A DNA stretch of 64,000 nt from Adineta steineri. Taxonomy: Eukaryota; Rotifera; Eurotatoria; Adinetida; Adinetidae. The stretch covers positions 214,333 to 278,332 of the forward strand of contig CAJNOI010000129.1 of assembly GCA_905250115.1 (NCBI GenBank). The letters run 5' to 3'. The position numbers and the translations under genes were made by a program. The notes under the pieces were generated by a model. That model searched no databases. It saw only the letters and a list, made by a program, of their open reading frames with translations, and was not told where the DNA came from. Below, one piece after another: positions 1 through 11,799 of this stretch (within the stretch, counting starts at the first letter, position 1; the number at the start of each line of letters is the position of its first letter).

Positions 1-600
1 AGTATATAATTTGTTATTTCAAGTGCAAGCAATTGTCAGGAGTACTTGTACTTTTACTTTCTATTTCAAAAAGTACGAAAATTTCATCTACCAATACTTT
101 CATCTTAAGTCTGTCGAAATAGGAGCAGTGACATAACTATTTCTTAACTCATAGATTTATGACGCAGTGTCACACTTCAACAAAATAGAATTAGACGTTA
201 TTTGAATTTCTTTTTAGACTCTAGCTTTATTCTCTCGCAAGCTCAAATGTCCTTTTAAAGGTTCCTTCTTCCTTCGATGTACTTTTTCTCATCAAAAGTA
301 TGAATTATTTAACGTACAATGAAAAAGTCTTTGTAAACAAAACGGAGGGCGTTGAGAAAGAATGAAAAAAGAAATACCACATATTTGTCACGTCTTTTAT
401 TTATTTCTGTCTATATATATATTTCGCTAGTTTAATTAAAAGAACAGAAAGTTTTTTAATATATCCATTTTTATTTAGTATAACGTAATGTATTTGATAT
501 TAAAGTAAGATTTCTTTATTTTGAATATAGAGTTGAAAATAGTACATATGTTTTTTTTTTGATTAATAAAAATTATTAGAACATCAAAGATACATTAGAT
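1..600. other. AT-rich intergenic DNA, no gene seen
   Basis: No convincing open reading frame or RNA gene is visible on either strand. The stretch is AT-rich with homopolymer runs and leads into the inverted-repeat element that follows. Confidence 0.5.
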
Positions 601-610
601 TGACTCGAAA

Positions 611-731
611 AGTATATAGACAGAGAAGTTCATTCTGAATAGTTTCATAAAAGAAAACCTTTAATAACGGTTTAGTTTTTTAAAGTTTCTTTTATGAAAC
701 TATTTGGAATGAACTTCTCTATCTATCTGAA
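611..731. repeat. Short inverted-repeat element (MITE-like)
   Basis: Two 35-base arms, 622-656 and 686-720, are reverse complements of each other with two mismatches and enclose about 29 bases. Weaker similarity continues a few bases outward on both sides. The outer part of each arm contains AGTTCATTC, also present in the arm tips of the element at 23196-23378, so the two may be related non-autonomous DNA transposons. No target duplication could be fixed with confidence. Confidence 0.6.
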
Positions 732-1054
732 TCGTTAGTGTTCTTATAATTATGATCAATCCAAAAAAACTATGTACTATCTCCAACTTTACATTTAAAA
801 CAAGGAAATCTTACCTCAATTTCTAATAGAATACGTTGAATTACTTAGGACATACCAGAGGTAATGACAGAAATAAGATGAAGACGCATCCAGCTACGTA
901 TTCTAGTTTTCTTCCACGGTTTTTAAGTCATGTTTAACAAACGATTGTCCTCATTTTTAGAAGTTAGAATATTGTCATATTTGTGATTCTGTTAAGTGCG
1001 AAGCAGATTATTACTGAATATTTACAATCATAAAATTCAAGAACTTTACTTAAA

Positions 1055-1671
1055 ATGCTCCATAACTTTATTCACCATCACGGAACTCTTCAAAAATGCA
1101 AGCAATACTATTTGTATGGAGTTATTTTTATGGGCTTCATAGTCATATTTCAATTTCATCATCACTACTGTATTACAAATAAAAAGCTAACAACCGTAGA
1201 AACTCTGAAGATGAAAACCAACTCAAATGTATTGATACCCATGATCTACGAGCATCGTTCGAAAATACTCAACGGTAAATGTAATGATTTGCATACATCA
1301 GAAAATAATATAACAAACTGTTCGTCTGCCAGTTTGATACGTACATATCCATGGCTTAATGCAGTCCTTTTTCCTCTTCAATCTCAATCTTTGATGTATT
1401 GTACTATTCCAAAGATAGCATCAAAAACTCTTGTTTCACTAATGATGTATGTTCATGTTCGTGATATTGTAACTCATCTCAATAATAATTCGACAAATAT
1501 TAATCTTAAGGGAACTCGAGCAGAACAATTCATTGATATTCCTAGACTCATTGCTGAACTTCAAAAGGTATGACAAATAAATAAAATGACAGTATTTATA
1601 TTTCAATCTTTCATTTTAGAATGGAATTTCAATTCCAAAAACAAACGGATCGATTTCTTTTTCTTCATTGA
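1055..1671 (+). CDS. Carbohydrate sulfotransferase-like protein, 5' part only, cut by an assembly gap
   Basis: Type II Golgi membrane protein of the Sulfotransfer_2 (CHST/HNK-1 sulfotransferase) kind, which moves sulfate from PAPS onto glycans. Exon 1 (1055-1567) codes for 171 residues: a short cytosolic tail, a hydrophobic anchor at about residues 17-38, a stem with N-glycosylation sequons, then LMYCTIPKIASKT (113-125), which fits the 5'-phosphosulfate-binding loop of the family. A 52-base intron (1568-1619, GTATGA...TTTTAG) is in phase with exon 2 (1620-1671), which reads in frame until it meets the run of N. The rest of the catalytic domain, including the 3'-phosphate-binding motif, is not seen downstream of the gap. 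The family call rests on one motif plus topology. Confidence 0.65.
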
Positions 1672-1771
1672 NNNNNNNNNNNNNNNNNNNNNNNNNNNNN
1701 NNNNNNNNNNNNNNNNNNNNNNNNNNNNNNNNNNNNNNNNNNNNNNNNNNNNNNNNNNNNNNNNNNNNNNN
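1672..1771. other. Assembly gap, 100 N
   Basis: Exactly 100 N, the usual placeholder for a gap of unknown length. It interrupts the sulfotransferase-like gene, so sequence on its right (starting with a T run) need not be adjacent in the genome. Confidence 0.98.
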
Positions 1772-2223
1772 TTTTTTCTTTCATCACACGTGTCTGATTA
1801 TCGTATATTGATCGGAGGATGTTTCCAGAAATTAAAAACAAAAAAGTGAACTTCTAAAATTAGTAGAAAATCGATGATGAAGATACTTTAGAAACCCATT
1901 TTTAATGATCAAATATAGGTCAATGAAAAATTAGAATTGATATATAACTCTACCATATACATTTACGAAAGGAAACACTGCCATTGATACTGAAGAAAAA
2001 TGTTGAGAGATTTTTGATAAGAATAAAACAAAAGCGAAATAATTTAATCATAGAAACATCATTTTCATCAAATATATTCTATCATGCAAAAATAACAGAT
2101 GAAAGTACTCGTTTTGTTCTATAATTATTTTATTCGTCCTCAATCTATTCATGTAATACATCAAAAGGTTTTCAGAATTTTTACATGTATGCACTAGAGT
2201 TATTTAAAGAAAATAGTATCACA

Positions 2224-3171
2224 TTATGTGCCAAGTATTGTTCCACCGATTCTTGGTTCTCTTGTTATTGTTCTTAGAGGAACAACTTGCGCTCGATGTC
2301 GCCAACAAAGAAACGTGTCTTTCATTTTGCTTCGTAATTCAGATAATGATGCCAGACAAATAAATGGATATAAATACATTACGTAATTACGAAGAGTAAG
2401 TGCAACAATTAAAGGTGTATCTAAATTATTTTGTGATAAATTATTTTTCACAATAAAAACCAAGATTGCCCATGGAGCATCACAAATCAAATAGAAAATT
2501 GATGTAAAAATCATTTGAATCATCATTCTGCGATGTTTTTGCCATTGAATTGGTTGATTTAATTTTTGTTTTTGTAATATAACACGCACAATCAATGCAA
2601 TACTAAGAATAGCAATTAATAAGATGACAATTATGTGATGAAGTAGTATGTCTACTGTTGCTATAATTGCATTATTTAATGCACAAGGACTAGGTGGAAT
2701 TCCGGGTACGAAATTAAGCTGTGAACTGTCACAAAATGGATTAAAAGTGATTAATATGTAGAAGAGTAGACTATAAATGAGTAGTAACATAGGTGGCATA
2801 TAATGAACATAGAATCGTTTCTTTCTGGTTGAAATCCATGTATTATGAAAGATGAGTATGTGTCTTTCGATATTCGCCCAGAGAACTAATATAATCTGAA
2901 TACTATATAGGCCATAATCACAGAAATATGAGAAAAGAAAAGAAAATCCCATTGGTAACATAAATTGATCAGAAGCAAATCCATAAAAGGTGGTACCAAG
3001 AAATTCTAATGTACGTAGAATAATAAGAATGAGAAGAAGAATTATGACATGATTATTAAGAGCAGAACGAAGTGTTCGATAAAAAAAAAGGCAATAAAGA
3101 ACCAATATTGAGCAAAGAACGCATAATATACTTGAAGCAAAAGCAATCCAAAAATCAAATGGATATGACAT
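2224..3171 (-). CDS. Seven-transmembrane chemoreceptor-like GPCR, family A of this window
   Basis: A single-exon 315-residue membrane protein with seven hydrophobic segments and a short N-terminus without signal peptide. It is a paralogue of the genes at 21921-22904 and 56769-57755: all three share an ALNNH-V/I-II block in TM2, ERHILVFH or ERHILIFH at the end of TM3 (in the place of the DRY motif), FHY before TM4, and a Gln-Trp/Lys-His-Arg stretch before TM6. TM7 reads YPFICLASL instead of NPxxY. This suggests a divergent rhodopsin-like receptor group; ligand and G-protein coupling cannot be told. The C-terminal tail is short and basic. The start is the ATG at 3171. Confidence 0.8.
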   Translation of the reverse strand: MSYPFDFWIAFASSILCVLCSILVLYCLFFYRTLRSALNNHVIILLLILIILRTLEFLGTTFYGFASDQFMLPMGFSFLFSYFCDYGLYSIQIILVLWANIERHILIFHNTWISTRKKRFYVHYMPPMLLLIYSLLFYILITFNPFCDSSQLNFVPGIPPSPCALNNAIIATVDILLHHIIVILLIAILSIALIVRVILQKQKLNQPIQWQKHRRMMIQMIFTSIFYLICDAPWAILVFIVKNNLSQNNLDTPLIVALTLRNYVMYLYPFICLASLSELRSKMKDTFLCWRHRAQVVPLRTITREPRIGGTILGT

Positions 3172-3497
3172 TAGAATTGTTCACGAGTAATAGCTGATTT
3201 CGATGGATCTATGTAGAATATTCAGAGTAAATGAATGCAGAAAATATTAAAGTTTTCCTCCAATTAGAGAAAAAAAGACATGAAAGAGTTTTTTTTTTGT
3301 TTGATTCTTCCTTCATGATATAAATAAGATAGAACCATTCAGGCACACATCAATTCTATGCTAGCTTATATTTAGCACGATAATTATCACGTTCTTTTTT
3401 TGATTCTTTTCGTACACAAAAAAATAATCGCCTATTTGTTTGTATTTTTTGAATATTTATTTAACTGAAACACCTTTTAAATTAAAAGATGTCGAGT

Positions 3498-3933
3498 TAG
3501 GGATGTACCGAGCCCGAGCCTTGACCGAGCCTCTCGGGCTCGGGGCTCGGTCAGGCTCGGGCTCGGTAAGCTCGGGGCTCGGTCTAGGCTCGGGCTCGGT
3601 AGGCTCGGGGCTCGGTCAGGGCTCGGTAGGCTCGGTCAGGCTCGGGCTCGGTCAGGCTCGGGGCTCGGTAGGCTCGGGGTCGGTCGGGCTCAGATGTAAG
3701 AAATTCACTCCTACATCCACCTGACACCGAGCCTTGACCGAGCCTCGAGTTGTGACCGAGCCTACCGAGCCCGAGCCCTGATCGAGCCCCGAGCCTACCG
3801 AGCCCGAGCCTTGACCGAGCCCCGAGCCTGACCGAGCCCCGAGCCTAACCGAGCCCCGAGCCTACCGAGCCCCGTGCCCGACCGAGCCCCGAGCCTACCC
3901 GAGCCCGAGAGGCTCGGGCTCGGTACATGCCTA
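3498..3933. mobile_element. hAT-like non-autonomous element filled with GGCTCGGT repeats
   Basis: The ends are inverted repeats: TAGGGATGTACCGAGCC at 3498 and its near-perfect reverse complement ending at 3933 (one difference, TAGGC for TAGGG). Both sides carry the 8-base direct repeat TGTCGAGT (3490-3497 and 3934-3941), the target duplication size of hAT transposons, and TAGGG is a hAT-like tip. The interior is a degenerate array of GGCTCGGG/GGCTCGGT words in its left half and the reverse complement in its right half, so the whole element could fold into one long GC-rich hairpin in an otherwise AT-rich region. No transposase is encoded. Confidence 0.8.
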
Positions 3934-4070
3934 TGTCGAGTAAAAATTTATTTTATTTAGATATACAAGAAAAGATGAAAACATTTGTAAACACAATAAG
4001 TATAACGATGATAGTATTTCATTAAAAATCTATTGTGAGTTAGGTAAACAATTTCGAAGTAAATCATTAT

Positions 4071-4122
4071 GAGGATGTGGATGTGGGTATATACTCTTCA
4101 CCCACACCCACCCTCAAGATGG
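4071..4122. repeat. Telomere-like hairpin repeat, overlapping the glutamate receptor stop
   Basis: The left arm is GATGTGGATGTGGGT, the right arm ACCCACACCCACCCTCAAGATGG, with a short AT-rich loop. It belongs to the dispersed family described in the findings. The right arm overlaps the last codons of the glutamate receptor, whose TGA lies inside the conserved CTTGAGG. Confidence 0.75.
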
Positions 4123-7105
4123 TTTTGATTCTGATTCGCGATATTGTTCTCGATTGTTGATTGATAACGAGTGCACTATTTCGTGTGTTGTTTGTTGCAT
4201 TCGCTGATCATTATTAGATAAATTAGGCAAGTCGTTGTGATGTTGAATTGATGACTGATCAGAGAGTGGTGAGACGGGTACTCTAAAACATTCTCTTATT
4301 TTATTGGAGAGACATTGTCGATTTTCTGTGTTGAAAAAGCCTGATCGTTTTAATATAAATAAGATGATATTTATAGTGGTAAAAATACTAAATAGAATGA
4401 ATAATCCTCTTGTCTGTAATAATGTTAAACCATCACCAAAACCATTATTTTTAATCTCATCTTCACGATCACAGTTTTTTTGTTGAAACCATTTGATTAA
4501 TAAAGTATCAAAAGCAGAACCTGTTCTCAAATCCATTAAGTTTTTGTCTAAATCATCTTTGTAAATCCAGTGTTTTGGTATGGCAACTCCAAAATTTGTT
4601 CGACCAAATGGTAGACCAGCCATTTCTATATCACAATGATCTGTTTGTGTAATATAATCCGCACTTGAACTATCAACTATAGCGACATCAATATGATAAT
4701 CTAACAATTTTGTATAACTTGTCAATGAGTGATTTAAATGATAGTAATTTATCTCTATATCATTCATGACTTCTTTCTTAAAGTAATCTGCATGATGTGA
4801 TTGTTCAGTAATACCGATACGATTACATCCTATCTTTCCACACATCTTCAGATCTTCTATACTTTGAATCCAAGATTTTTCACGTTCAGTTGCAAAATAT
4901 TGTACCATATTGCTCGTAAACAGTGCGACTAATATCACACTCATCAACCAAACAAGAACAGTTTGAAAACGGCTAAAAGAAGTTCTTGCTTGCAATTCAG
5001 TACCTCTTTGAACTAAACCACCAATCGTATGATACATAGATCTGAACAAGGTTTCTGTTTTAGATTTATAATAAATATCGCTTACAGAAGGAGTGTTGAT
5101 ATTTAAATTATCGACGTCGATTGCAATAGATCTTTCTTTTCCATCGATAAATTCAAATATAGCAATAATAAACGCTGAGAAAAGATAAATTACAAAGAAA
5201 ATACTTAACCAAAGTGAATAATGAAATGGTTTAAGAAACGCCATAATTGGTGTCGTTCTTCCTGTACTTTTACGTACAATCATCCGCATTGTATTATCAT
5301 AGATTGAAACGCTAAAGTCGATTTGATTTAAACGATTGGCTGTTTTAGTTAGATCAGCCATAACAATGTCGTATGTACGATTTTCAACGCAATTAACCAG
5401 TTCATTGTAAGTAGTATGGATTGGTGCTACCGTAATATTTCTATGAAATTTCATTCGTTGTTCAAGAAGTAAAATTAAATCAAAAATATATCCTTCTTGT
5501 ACAATTTCATATGTTCCATTACTATAATTATAGAATTTTTCCATATAAAATGGTGGCGAGATATAAACAGTGATATTCAACGTTTTGCCTAGAAGAAAAA
5601 AAAAGATCTCATCCTGAATCAATTCTTATAACTACTATGAACTTACCTTCAAGTAATGCGTAATGAAGTGGAACTATATTGGAATCTCTTGGCCATTGAA
5701 TTGCATTTTCGGACTCTGTCCATTGGGCGGCACTTTTATAATTAATATTGCTTGTACTATCATTAAATCTCAACACTTCCACGACATGTAATTCACCTTT
5801 GTTTGCTTTCGACAATTGTAAATTATCGATTAAGAAATATAAACCATCGTGCATTATACGATCTGTTGTATTACCATGAAATTGTATATGTCCTGAGACG
5901 CCAAGAAAATCCATTGTTTGCATAATGTTATGAAGTTCTTTTCGATTGATAAGACGACTATCAAAACAGTATGAAGTATTTACTAATGAGGAACAATCGG
6001 TGGACGTTTGTTGGCAAAGCTCTTGGAAAGCCAAAATTAACATCCATGCAGAATCAAATGCATATAATGCATAAGTATCGATTTGCTTGTCATCATCATG
6101 GCATGACTGAGGGTCATAGGTCTTCCAAATATCTATCGCATCTTTTAGTAATGTTCTATTAATCGGCATATCAAATGTCTGTGGCGATACCGATCGTATC
6201 AGTAATGTACCAATTAATTGTTTATCGTTGAGTTGCATCCTTAAATTAGCTGCTGTTAAAATCCAGAGAAAATCGGGGGCCAAAATATTCCCTTCTTTCA
6301 CTGCTAATTCTATTATATTTGTTGTGATTTCTGAAGTTGCCCAAACTAGAACAATACGAGAGGAACTTTCTTCAAGTTGATGTCTAAAATTTTCGATTTG
6401 ATCAGTAAATAAATCGTATTTAATTACGCATGAAATCTTAATTGCATCACCGAAAAATTCAGTTAGTGCGCGTAGTCCGCCTTGACCATAGCTATCACTC
6501 TGGTAAATAATATTAGTTGAATTCCAATCATACTTTTGAAAAAGTTTTAACAATACTGCTGCCATTATAGTATCAGATGGTGACATTCGATAAAATGTTT
6601 GATAGACATTACGATCGGATAATTCTGGTTCTGTAGTTGCATAGCCAAGTACTGGTAATCCTGATCTATTACAAAAATGTACAAGTGTCTTTGTTTCATA
6701 TGAACTTGTTGGTCCGACGATACCGAGAATTTGATTTTCAGTAATCGATAAACATGTACGATCGAGTGCATCAATTATATCATGGCCATTTGTTTCTTCT
6801 AGACGATAAGCAAATTGTTTTCCATTTAATGTAATATTCTTCTTTTGAGATAAGAGTATAGCGGACATAAACATTGCTCGTTCTTCAGGTGTTATTAACA
6901 TCGAAGTATGTTGTTTAAGAAATAAACCAAGGATATAGATGTACGAATTATCGTTAAATGAAGGCCAATTAATCATTGCTGTTTCTCTTACTCGATGGTT
7001 CTCCTGTTGAATATTCATCATCTCATCTTTTTGTTTAGGTGAATCGTGGTAAACTAAGGCAAATACAGTTGCTAATACGATCAATAAGTATATGATATTT
7101 GTCAT
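4114..7105 (-). CDS. Ionotropic glutamate receptor subunit, two exons, 977 residues
   Basis: Ligand-gated cation channel subunit of the plasma membrane. Exon 1 (7105-5647) holds an N-terminal hydrophobic segment and the LIVBP-like amino-terminal domain. Exon 2 (5588-4114) holds S1, M1-M3, S2, M4 and the tail. The 58-base intron (GTAAGT...TTCTAG) joins in frame, giving a normal length for the family. In S1, LTKTANRLNQIDFS aligns with the family's binding loop and keeps the ligand carboxylate arginine (about R572). S2 has VDSSSADY, with an Asp (about 792) at the acidic binding position. The pore loop reads GGLVQRGTEL, with Gln at the Q/R site followed by Arg. The M3 gating motif SYTANLAAF is degraded to LFTSNMVQY. 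Bdelloid glutamate receptors of unusual selectivity are known. Agonist and ion selectivity are open here. Confidence 0.92.
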
Positions 7106-8545
7106 TTTCTAGAACATGTTACATCTTATATTGTTTTTGTTCTAATACTCTGTTGTTAGAAAAAAAAGCAATGGTATATTCTACTATAATAGATTATATT
7201 AAATCTTTACAATTAATATGAAACAACAGAATAGTATGTCATATAGGTAAAGAGCAATGACAACTATACTTGCGCTGTTAAGGTGACGATCAAAATAATG
7301 TTTCAGTATTTCAATTATATTGTCATTCTGTCATATTTTTGAAAAAATCATAAGATTAATCTATATTCCTTCTAAAATCTCATAAACACTGTACGAACAG
7401 GAAATCATGAAATAACAAAAACTATATATATGAAAGAGAAAGAAAGGGAGAGAAAACAGTTTTTTTTGTTCTTCATGCACTAGACAGAAACTAGCGATAG
7501 AATAGAAGAAAACATTCTTTTTATGAATTATATTTTTGTCTATTGAAAACCACAGAACAGAATAAATTAACTTGATTCACTTCATCACAGGAAGAAAAAA
7601 AAAATTTATCTATTACGATTTTGTCGTTAACACTTCAATTCTACCTAGACATTCATAAAACAAAAAGATTTATGCTCTAATAAATAAATCGTCACTTTAT
7701 TATATTGTTCAAATATATACATACATAAAAAGAAAGATTTATTTTGCAATAAAAATATTCTACTGTTATCTTGTTATTCAAATATTCATTCAAAAAAGAT
7801 AATGAAATATTTTTGAATCTTCTTAATAGTGAATGTGAGTAGGTGTGCGTAATGAATGAGAAGAACACAAACAGTTACACCCACATTTGATATTTCTTGT
7901 TAAAAGCCGTAAAGATGTAAATTTTAGTTTATTTATTCGTCAAATGAGAATAAATGAAAAACAATGTAACAGTTCTAGAAGCATGTTGATATTAGTCGAC
8001 TTAGAGCCATTGCCCATGTCCTGCTTGAGTAAATGATTTGATCTCAATGCCATTTCCCGCCGGATCCAAAACAAAGAGAACATATTGTTCATGTTTTTTT
8101 ATGTACGAAAAGAAGGGCCGGATAGAACAGAAAATATATAAACTAACACGGGATGTATACGTGCGATATCACATTAACATTTGGATTCATCAATTTCTGC
8201 TTTTGCCTATTTGGGTGTTGGATGTATATAAACATATTATGTGTTAATTAGTTTTCGAGTTTCGAAATTCATAAGAGTTCAAAACTCACGGAAATCGCAT
8301 ACCGTTGAGTTAATTTTAAAGAAAAACAAAAGGATCTGATTTTGTTGCCTAAATGAAGAAGAGAATGAGTCAACATTATATGGGCCCATATGAGATAATA
8401 GTATGAGTGTAAAGATAAAAAACATTACACTGCTTTTTTTTTGTCACCTTATCTTTTCATGACGAATTCTTGTTTTTTGCATATACACACAAATATATAC
8501 TAACAAAGTTTTATTAATATTGACTGAATTATTTAGAAACTCGTC
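7106..8545. other. Intergenic, one telomere-like hairpin remnant
   Basis: No supported gene. A degenerate copy of the hairpin family lies at about 7831-7888 (GTGAGTAGGTGTG ... TTACACCCACA). The short open frame near 8038 looks accidental. This is the region between two divergently transcribed genes and must hold both promoters. Confidence 0.5.
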
Positions 8546-9529
8546 ATGATGAACATATATTTGTATTTACTATTATTTATTTCGTGGTTATATTCCGGAG
8601 AGTGTGCGCAGCCATATTTTCCAAATCAAATCGTTTTTTCTACTGATGATGGTTATATAGTAGCAATTGATGAAATAAATCAACGAGCTTATCAAACACT
8701 CGATTACAGTTCTTCAGAGCAGCAAACATCTTTTGCGATGAAACACTTTCCATATGCAATTCCAGATTCACCACAATCAAAATATTACGTTCAATTATTA
8801 TTACTATCTCCTGCATCACTCGGTTGTCAGTATGGCACATATTGGCAGTACGGGACAAGAAATTTTAATGATTTTCCATTTCATTGGTGGTCTAATGCAA
8901 GTTCATTTGAAATAAAAAATTATATAAATTTTAATTTTGAAATGATACATTCAAAGAATTCTTCTATAGATGAAGATTATTGGTATGCAAATGAAAGATG
9001 TGAAACTGGAAGTGGTGAAATTTTTCCATGTCAAGAAATTTATTTCAAAAAAGATACACAAATTCCACTTCGATTTACCGAAGTTGTTCGTCATGGGCTG
9101 CAAGTTGTACAAGACGTCATAAATTATAAAGTAATATCCATGGAAAAACCGGATGAGAAATATTTTGATTTAATACCAAGAAACTGGTCTCTTAATTGTC
9201 AAGATGTTAATCTTGGACTTTTATATGATCCAGAAACAACGACAATAGATTTAAATCAGAGTGCGGATATTCAGATCTCTCTTAGTGCTCCTCCACATCA
9301 AATTTACGGAAATGATACTGTTCGTATTCAATGGAAAGCAACACGATCCAAAGATTGTTTTAAATGGACACCCGAAGAATTATATTTTAATACTAAAAAT
9401 TTTCAAGAAAAACAAATATTAACAATAACTCGAGTTAAAAATGGTCCACTAACAGTTTTTTATCCTATTTTTAATGGTGGAGGTTTCGATCCACTTTCAA
9501 GTGACGATTATCCTATTATTATAACATGA
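8546..9529 (+). CDS. Secreted protein of unknown family, 327 residues
   Basis: I do not recognise a characterised family. Residues 1-20 form a clear signal peptide ending near GECA. The mature part is rich in aromatic residues and contains several Asn-glycosylation sequons and scattered Cys (for example in LGCQYGTYW, NERCETGSGEIFPCQE and SLNCQD), as expected for an extracellular or lumenal protein with disulfides. There is no transmembrane segment after the signal, no GPI-like tail and no tandem repeat. It is a single exon. A pyrimidine-rich stretch ending in AG lies ten bases before the ATG (AATTATTTAG), a possible trans-splice or 5'UTR acceptor. AATAAA follows the stop closely. The composition and open length support a real gene. 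Confidence 0.7.
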   Translation: MMNIYLYLLLFISWLYSGECAQPYFPNQIVFSTDDGYIVAIDEINQRAYQTLDYSSSEQQTSFAMKHFPYAIPDSPQSKYYVQLLLLSPASLGCQYGTYWQYGTRNFNDFPFHWWSNASSFEIKNYINFNFEMIHSKNSSIDEDYWYANERCETGSGEIFPCQEIYFKKDTQIPLRFTEVVRHGLQVVQDVINYKVISMEKPDEKYFDLIPRNWSLNCQDVNLGLLYDPETTTIDLNQSADIQISLSAPPHQIYGNDTVRIQWKATRSKDCFKWTPEELYFNTKNFQEKQILTITRVKNGPLTVFYPIFNGGGFDPLSSDDYPIIIT

Positions 9530-9602
9530 ATGTTTTTTGAAAATAATTCAAATAAAACTTTTACTAGACGAACACTTGAACTTTAGTAATAGTTTTATTT
9601 TA

Positions 9603-9664
9603 TTTGAGGATCTGAGTGTGTGAATAATGTAATCATCTCCCACACCCACACGCTCAAGATGATC
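9603..9664. repeat. Telomere-like hairpin repeat
   Basis: Left arm GAGGATCTGAGTGTGTG, right arm CCCACACCCACACGCTCAAG followed by ATGATC. It lies 74 bases after the stop of the secreted-protein gene. Confidence 0.7.
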
Positions 9665-10148
9665 GCTTTTCTTATACGTTTCTACGCATTTGGCTGATAT
9701 ACTACGAGTAAACACGATAAATTCGATTCATTCATGACCTGCCTACATGTTCTTATGTATTTCGCTATTTAGACATTCATTGCACTGAATCTTGGTGATA
9801 ATAATATTAAATATGAAGAAATATAGGAATCGACGGCGTTATTCAACATTGAAACAATAATGCATATCAATTATACACCCGCATTTTGTTCCTATTCTGT
9901 ATGTAATATACTTTATATAAGTTCGAAAATACTTTCACATCTGATGAAATGAAAGGAGAAAAAGTTATGGGATCGATGATCATTTTACATTCCGTTTCCA
10001 CATATACTATTGAAAATACTGATCGTAACCATTGATTTCCGTTTTCCATTACTGAAACTGATTATACATCATACAATCAAATTCTCATTTACACTTTTCG
10101 CAAGATATATGTACAATAACTATTTTTTCATTTTATTTAAAGAAATTT

Positions 10149-11143
10149 TTATGAATCTTTTTTCATTAGATCTGTAAACATTTTCATACTATGTATACCT
10201 TCAGTTTGATTATTAATAAAATAAGTCGAATTATTCTTTCCATTTGCAATTGCTTGTAATTCATCAAAACGTTTTCTTGCTAATAAATACTGAATAGCTA
10301 AATGATGATCATTATTTAATTGTTTACTAATCGCTTGTAATTGTTCAGTAAGTGCTAATGTTTCTTGTTCAATTGAATATTTCTGTCCTTCGGCTTGTCT
10401 TTGCATAGTAAGAAAATTAGCATCAGCTAAATTCTTTGCTGCAACAAGGCTTCCTTCACTTTGAAGAATTGTTGATTGTTTTTCACCTTCACTAATATTG
10501 ATTTTTGCTCGTGTATTTAATTCTTGTTGTCGTCGATCACGTTCAGCATCCATTTGTTTTTCTAATGTTTTAGCTACAGATGCATCGAGAGGACCAAATG
10601 ATTGAATTTCAGCTTTAGTTGTTTGTATACCCCAGTGTTCAATCGAATCACCAACAACTAATAACCATTCTTTATTAATTTTATTTCGATCACCAATAAT
10701 TTGATCATATTCAAATTGACCAACAATTGAACGAAGTGATGATGTTCCAACTGAACGAATACTTGAATGATAATCTGTCACATCAAAACAAGCTTTATAC
10801 GCATTTTTAACTTGATAAAATAAAACAGCAGATAATTGTACAGGCACATTATCTTTTGTATAAGCATCGATTTTATCAACATTCATACCAGCTTCACGCA
10901 TATCAACTTTTTGAACATCGTGTAATATAGGAATTGATAGACTAAGGCCTGGTTTCAAATGTACTAAAAATGAATGAAATATTTATAGAGCAAAAATAAA
11001 ATATCAATATAATTACCTGGATTTTTACCAAATGTTGTTCGATATCCTTCAAAACCTTGATTAATAATTGTTAAAAAAGAACGTTTTTGTTCATGTTGAA
11101 TGGGACGAACAATAGTCGATAATCGAAAGACATTTTTGAACAT
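10149..11143 (-). CDS. Stomatin-like SPFH/band 7 protein, two exons, 313 residues
   Basis: Membrane-associated scaffold protein of the stomatin/prohibitin (SPFH) superfamily. Exon 1 (11143-11017) and exon 2 (10963-10149) join across a 53-base intron (GTAATT...TTTTAG) to give KNP-VHLKPGLSLSIPILHDV, matching the start of the SPFH core seen in SLP-2. The first 40 residues are basic and hydroxylated, lack acidic residues near the start and lack a long hydrophobic anchor, which fits a mitochondrial presequence. The core continues to about residue 200 and is followed by an Ala/Glu/Gln-rich coiled coil (RRQQELNTRAKINISEGEKQ region) that drives oligomerisation. The C-terminus is shorter than in STOML2. 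It is best called stomatin-like; the mitochondrial location is inferred from the leader only. Confidence 0.85.
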
Positions 11144-11799
11144 TTTTTTTATGATTTCTTTCTTTTTGTTTGAGTTTTTAATAAATATAATTTCTATTTA
11201 TCTACGAAAAAAATGTATGATGCAATGATGTGACACATTGCAATGAATAATAGTGATGTTTGCCTGTTCTTTTTCTTCTAGAAGAAGTAAAGGCTACATA
11301 GTAACATGACGAAATTAATCGTCGGTTTTTTCTTCTTCAAGGTCGTGTAAAACAACTGTATTTAGATAAAAACATGGTATTATCGAAATAAAATATTGAG
11401 AAGGATTCGATAATGAACAAATTTTTTATAGAAACCACATCTGACAATACTCAGATGTCATCATTTCTTTCTCTTATTACAAATATTTCTCACAGAACAG
11501 TAAAAAAATGAGTCATAAGGGGTATAGAATTCTTTTCAAAAAATGGAGACGTCCTTTTGTGAATACGAAAGAATCTAGTCTATTGGTACAATACATCTAT
11601 GTTCAATCCGTTCAGAATATTTGCAGTATATATCGAAATTTCCAAGGAAAGGTTTTTTTCAACTTAATTCATATCAGCTATTTCAAGCTTCTCTAACAGA
11701 GAATAAACACTCAAGTTTGTATTTACTTTTTTCGCGAGACAACACCTTTTATGTCTAAAATTGTATAAGGAAATGATTCACTTCGTACCAGAGGTGATC

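Noticed and set aside
3440-3724. Open frame reading Gly/Ser/Leu repeats
   Set aside because: It is the translation of the GGCTCGGT array of the hAT-like element; the repeat explains it entirely.
8038-8247. Small plus-strand frame before the secreted-protein gene
   Set aside because: No signal, motif or splice context; composition looks like translated intergenic DNA.
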